From positions 1-64,000 of the forward strand of contig JAQYWR010000034.1 in assembly GCA_029379225.1 (NCBI GenBank): a DNA stretch of 64,000 nucleotides, written 5' to 3'. Of this stretch, positions 63,627-64,000 are shown piece after piece (within the stretch, counting starts at the first letter, position 1; the number at the start of each line of letters is the position of its first letter). The notes beneath the pieces were generated by a model, which saw only the letters and a list, made by a program, of their open reading frames with translations, did not search any database and was not told where the DNA came from. This DNA comes from Nostoc sp. S4. Its GTDB lineage: Bacteria; Cyanobacteriota; Cyanobacteriia; Cyanobacteriales; Nostocaceae. Position numbers and translations under genes: made by a program.

Positions 63627-64000
63627 ATGGTAGAGCCTGAAAACAAATTATTTGCCCTAAAGGATGGTTGGACTTCTCAGGAAACAAGAGAACAACAACG
63701 CCTCAAAGCTTTGTCAGATCTTGGTTTACGACAACCAGAAACAATTCCGGTTTTTGAAGAAGCCACTCAAACTGCTGCCCACTTTTTGGAAGCACCAATT
63801 TCCATTTTGGGATTTGTGGATCGAGAACGCCACTGGTTTAAGTCGGCAGTGGGTTTATCTAGACTGGGACTAATGAATCATTTGGCACAAAACCGCCAAC
63901 TCTCACGCACGGAATCTTTTTGCACCCAGGTAGTAGAGAGTTATCAAATATTCGTAATTCATGATACACATAAACTTACAGATCCAATATTGGCTAATAG
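63627..64000 (+). CDS. GAF-domain signalling protein (truncated by window end)
   Basis: From ATG 63627 the frame stays open to the window end (124 codons): MVEPENKLFALKDGWTSQET, then REQQRLKALSDLGLRQPETI, EEATQTAAHFLEAPISILGF and VDRERHWFKSAVGL. The block RLKALSDLGLxxPE... then VDxxRxWFKS is the classic N-terminal GAF domain found in front of histidine kinases or diguanylate cyclases. The effector domain is beyond the window. AAGG precedes the start at about 63612. Confidence 0.75.
   Translation, partial: MVEPENKLFALKDGWTSQETREQQRLKALSDLGLRQPETIPVFEEATQTAAHFLEAPISILGFVDRERHWFKSAVGLSRLGLMNHLAQNRQLSRTESFCTQVVESYQIFVIHDTHKLTDPILAN

Overview
The window comes from the chromosome of a filamentous, heterocyst-forming cyanobacterium (Nostocales; Nostoc/Anabaena-like). 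The evidence is photosystem I genes (psaF, psaJ, psaL), the heterocyst regulators hetZ and patU, paired AmiC cell-wall amidases, many HIP1 octamers (GCGATCGC), and intergenic short tandem repeats of the TAGTCATT type. From memory of Anabaena sp. PCC 7120, the set mreBCD, ssb, amiC1/amiC2, murI, sds, hetZ, psaF/J/L and tic22 resembles one region of that chromosome. I could not run an alignment to confirm this.

Layout. 1-3.1 kb is a decayed accessory edge: a trypsin-like protease gene with a CHAT-type segment spliced into it and a frameshift, and an XRE-type regulator broken by one stop codon. 3.1-7.3 kb carries pdhB (pyruvate dehydrogenase E1 beta), a purine/pyrimidine minisatellite, and the overlapping secD-secF pair. 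7.3-13.2 kb has two related GNAT acetyltransferases, a histidine-kinase-like protein with a degraded ATPase half, tsaC, prmC, tic22 and tRNA-Pro. 13.6-20 kb has an ACT-repeat protein, an alpha/beta hydrolase, tsaD, psaF-psaJ-psaL, gmk and remA. 20-25.4 kb holds a small-molecule kinase, an epimerase, a toxin-antitoxin-like pair whose antitoxin is frameshifted, and a TgpA-like transglutaminase that lacks its catalytic residues. 25.9-28.8 kb is hetZ-patU plus a divergent unknown gene. 29-37.4 kb has sds, murI and two AmiC amidases. 38.4-45.4 kb has a CPA2 antiporter, a SIMPL-domain protein, ssb, the mreB-mreC-mreD operon and a PGAM-type phosphatase. 46.4-53 kb has a CsbD protein, an undescribed protein of five 19-residue repeats, uvrB with a duplicated tail around a Uma2 gene, a second Uma2 gene, a HEPN-like protein and a TPR protein. 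53-55.6 kb has an SDR enzyme and tandem rhomboid proteases. 55.6-62.8 kb is an exopolysaccharide/exosortase region (Wzc-like, Wza-like, cyanoexosortase B and partner, DegT aminotransferase). The window ends inside a GAF-domain gene.

Functional themes. Several loci concern cell shape, the septum and the envelope: MreBCD, AmiC1/2, MurI, Tic22, and the exosortase/polysaccharide genes. HetZ/PatU belong to heterocyst patterning, and AmiC proteins drill the septal nanopores that patterning signals are thought to use. Intergenic DNA is rich in repeats: a roughly 80-110 bp MITE-like family (three copies), a GTTGGGTT palindromic family (three copies), palindromes around AGAGACG, a 50-bp tandem repeat, and pyrimidine-rich minisatellites.

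Most candidate novelties are gene-scale rather than a large new system: the GxRP repeat protein, the HEPN-like gene beside Uma2 genes, the CHAT/protease chimera, and the duplicated uvrB tail.
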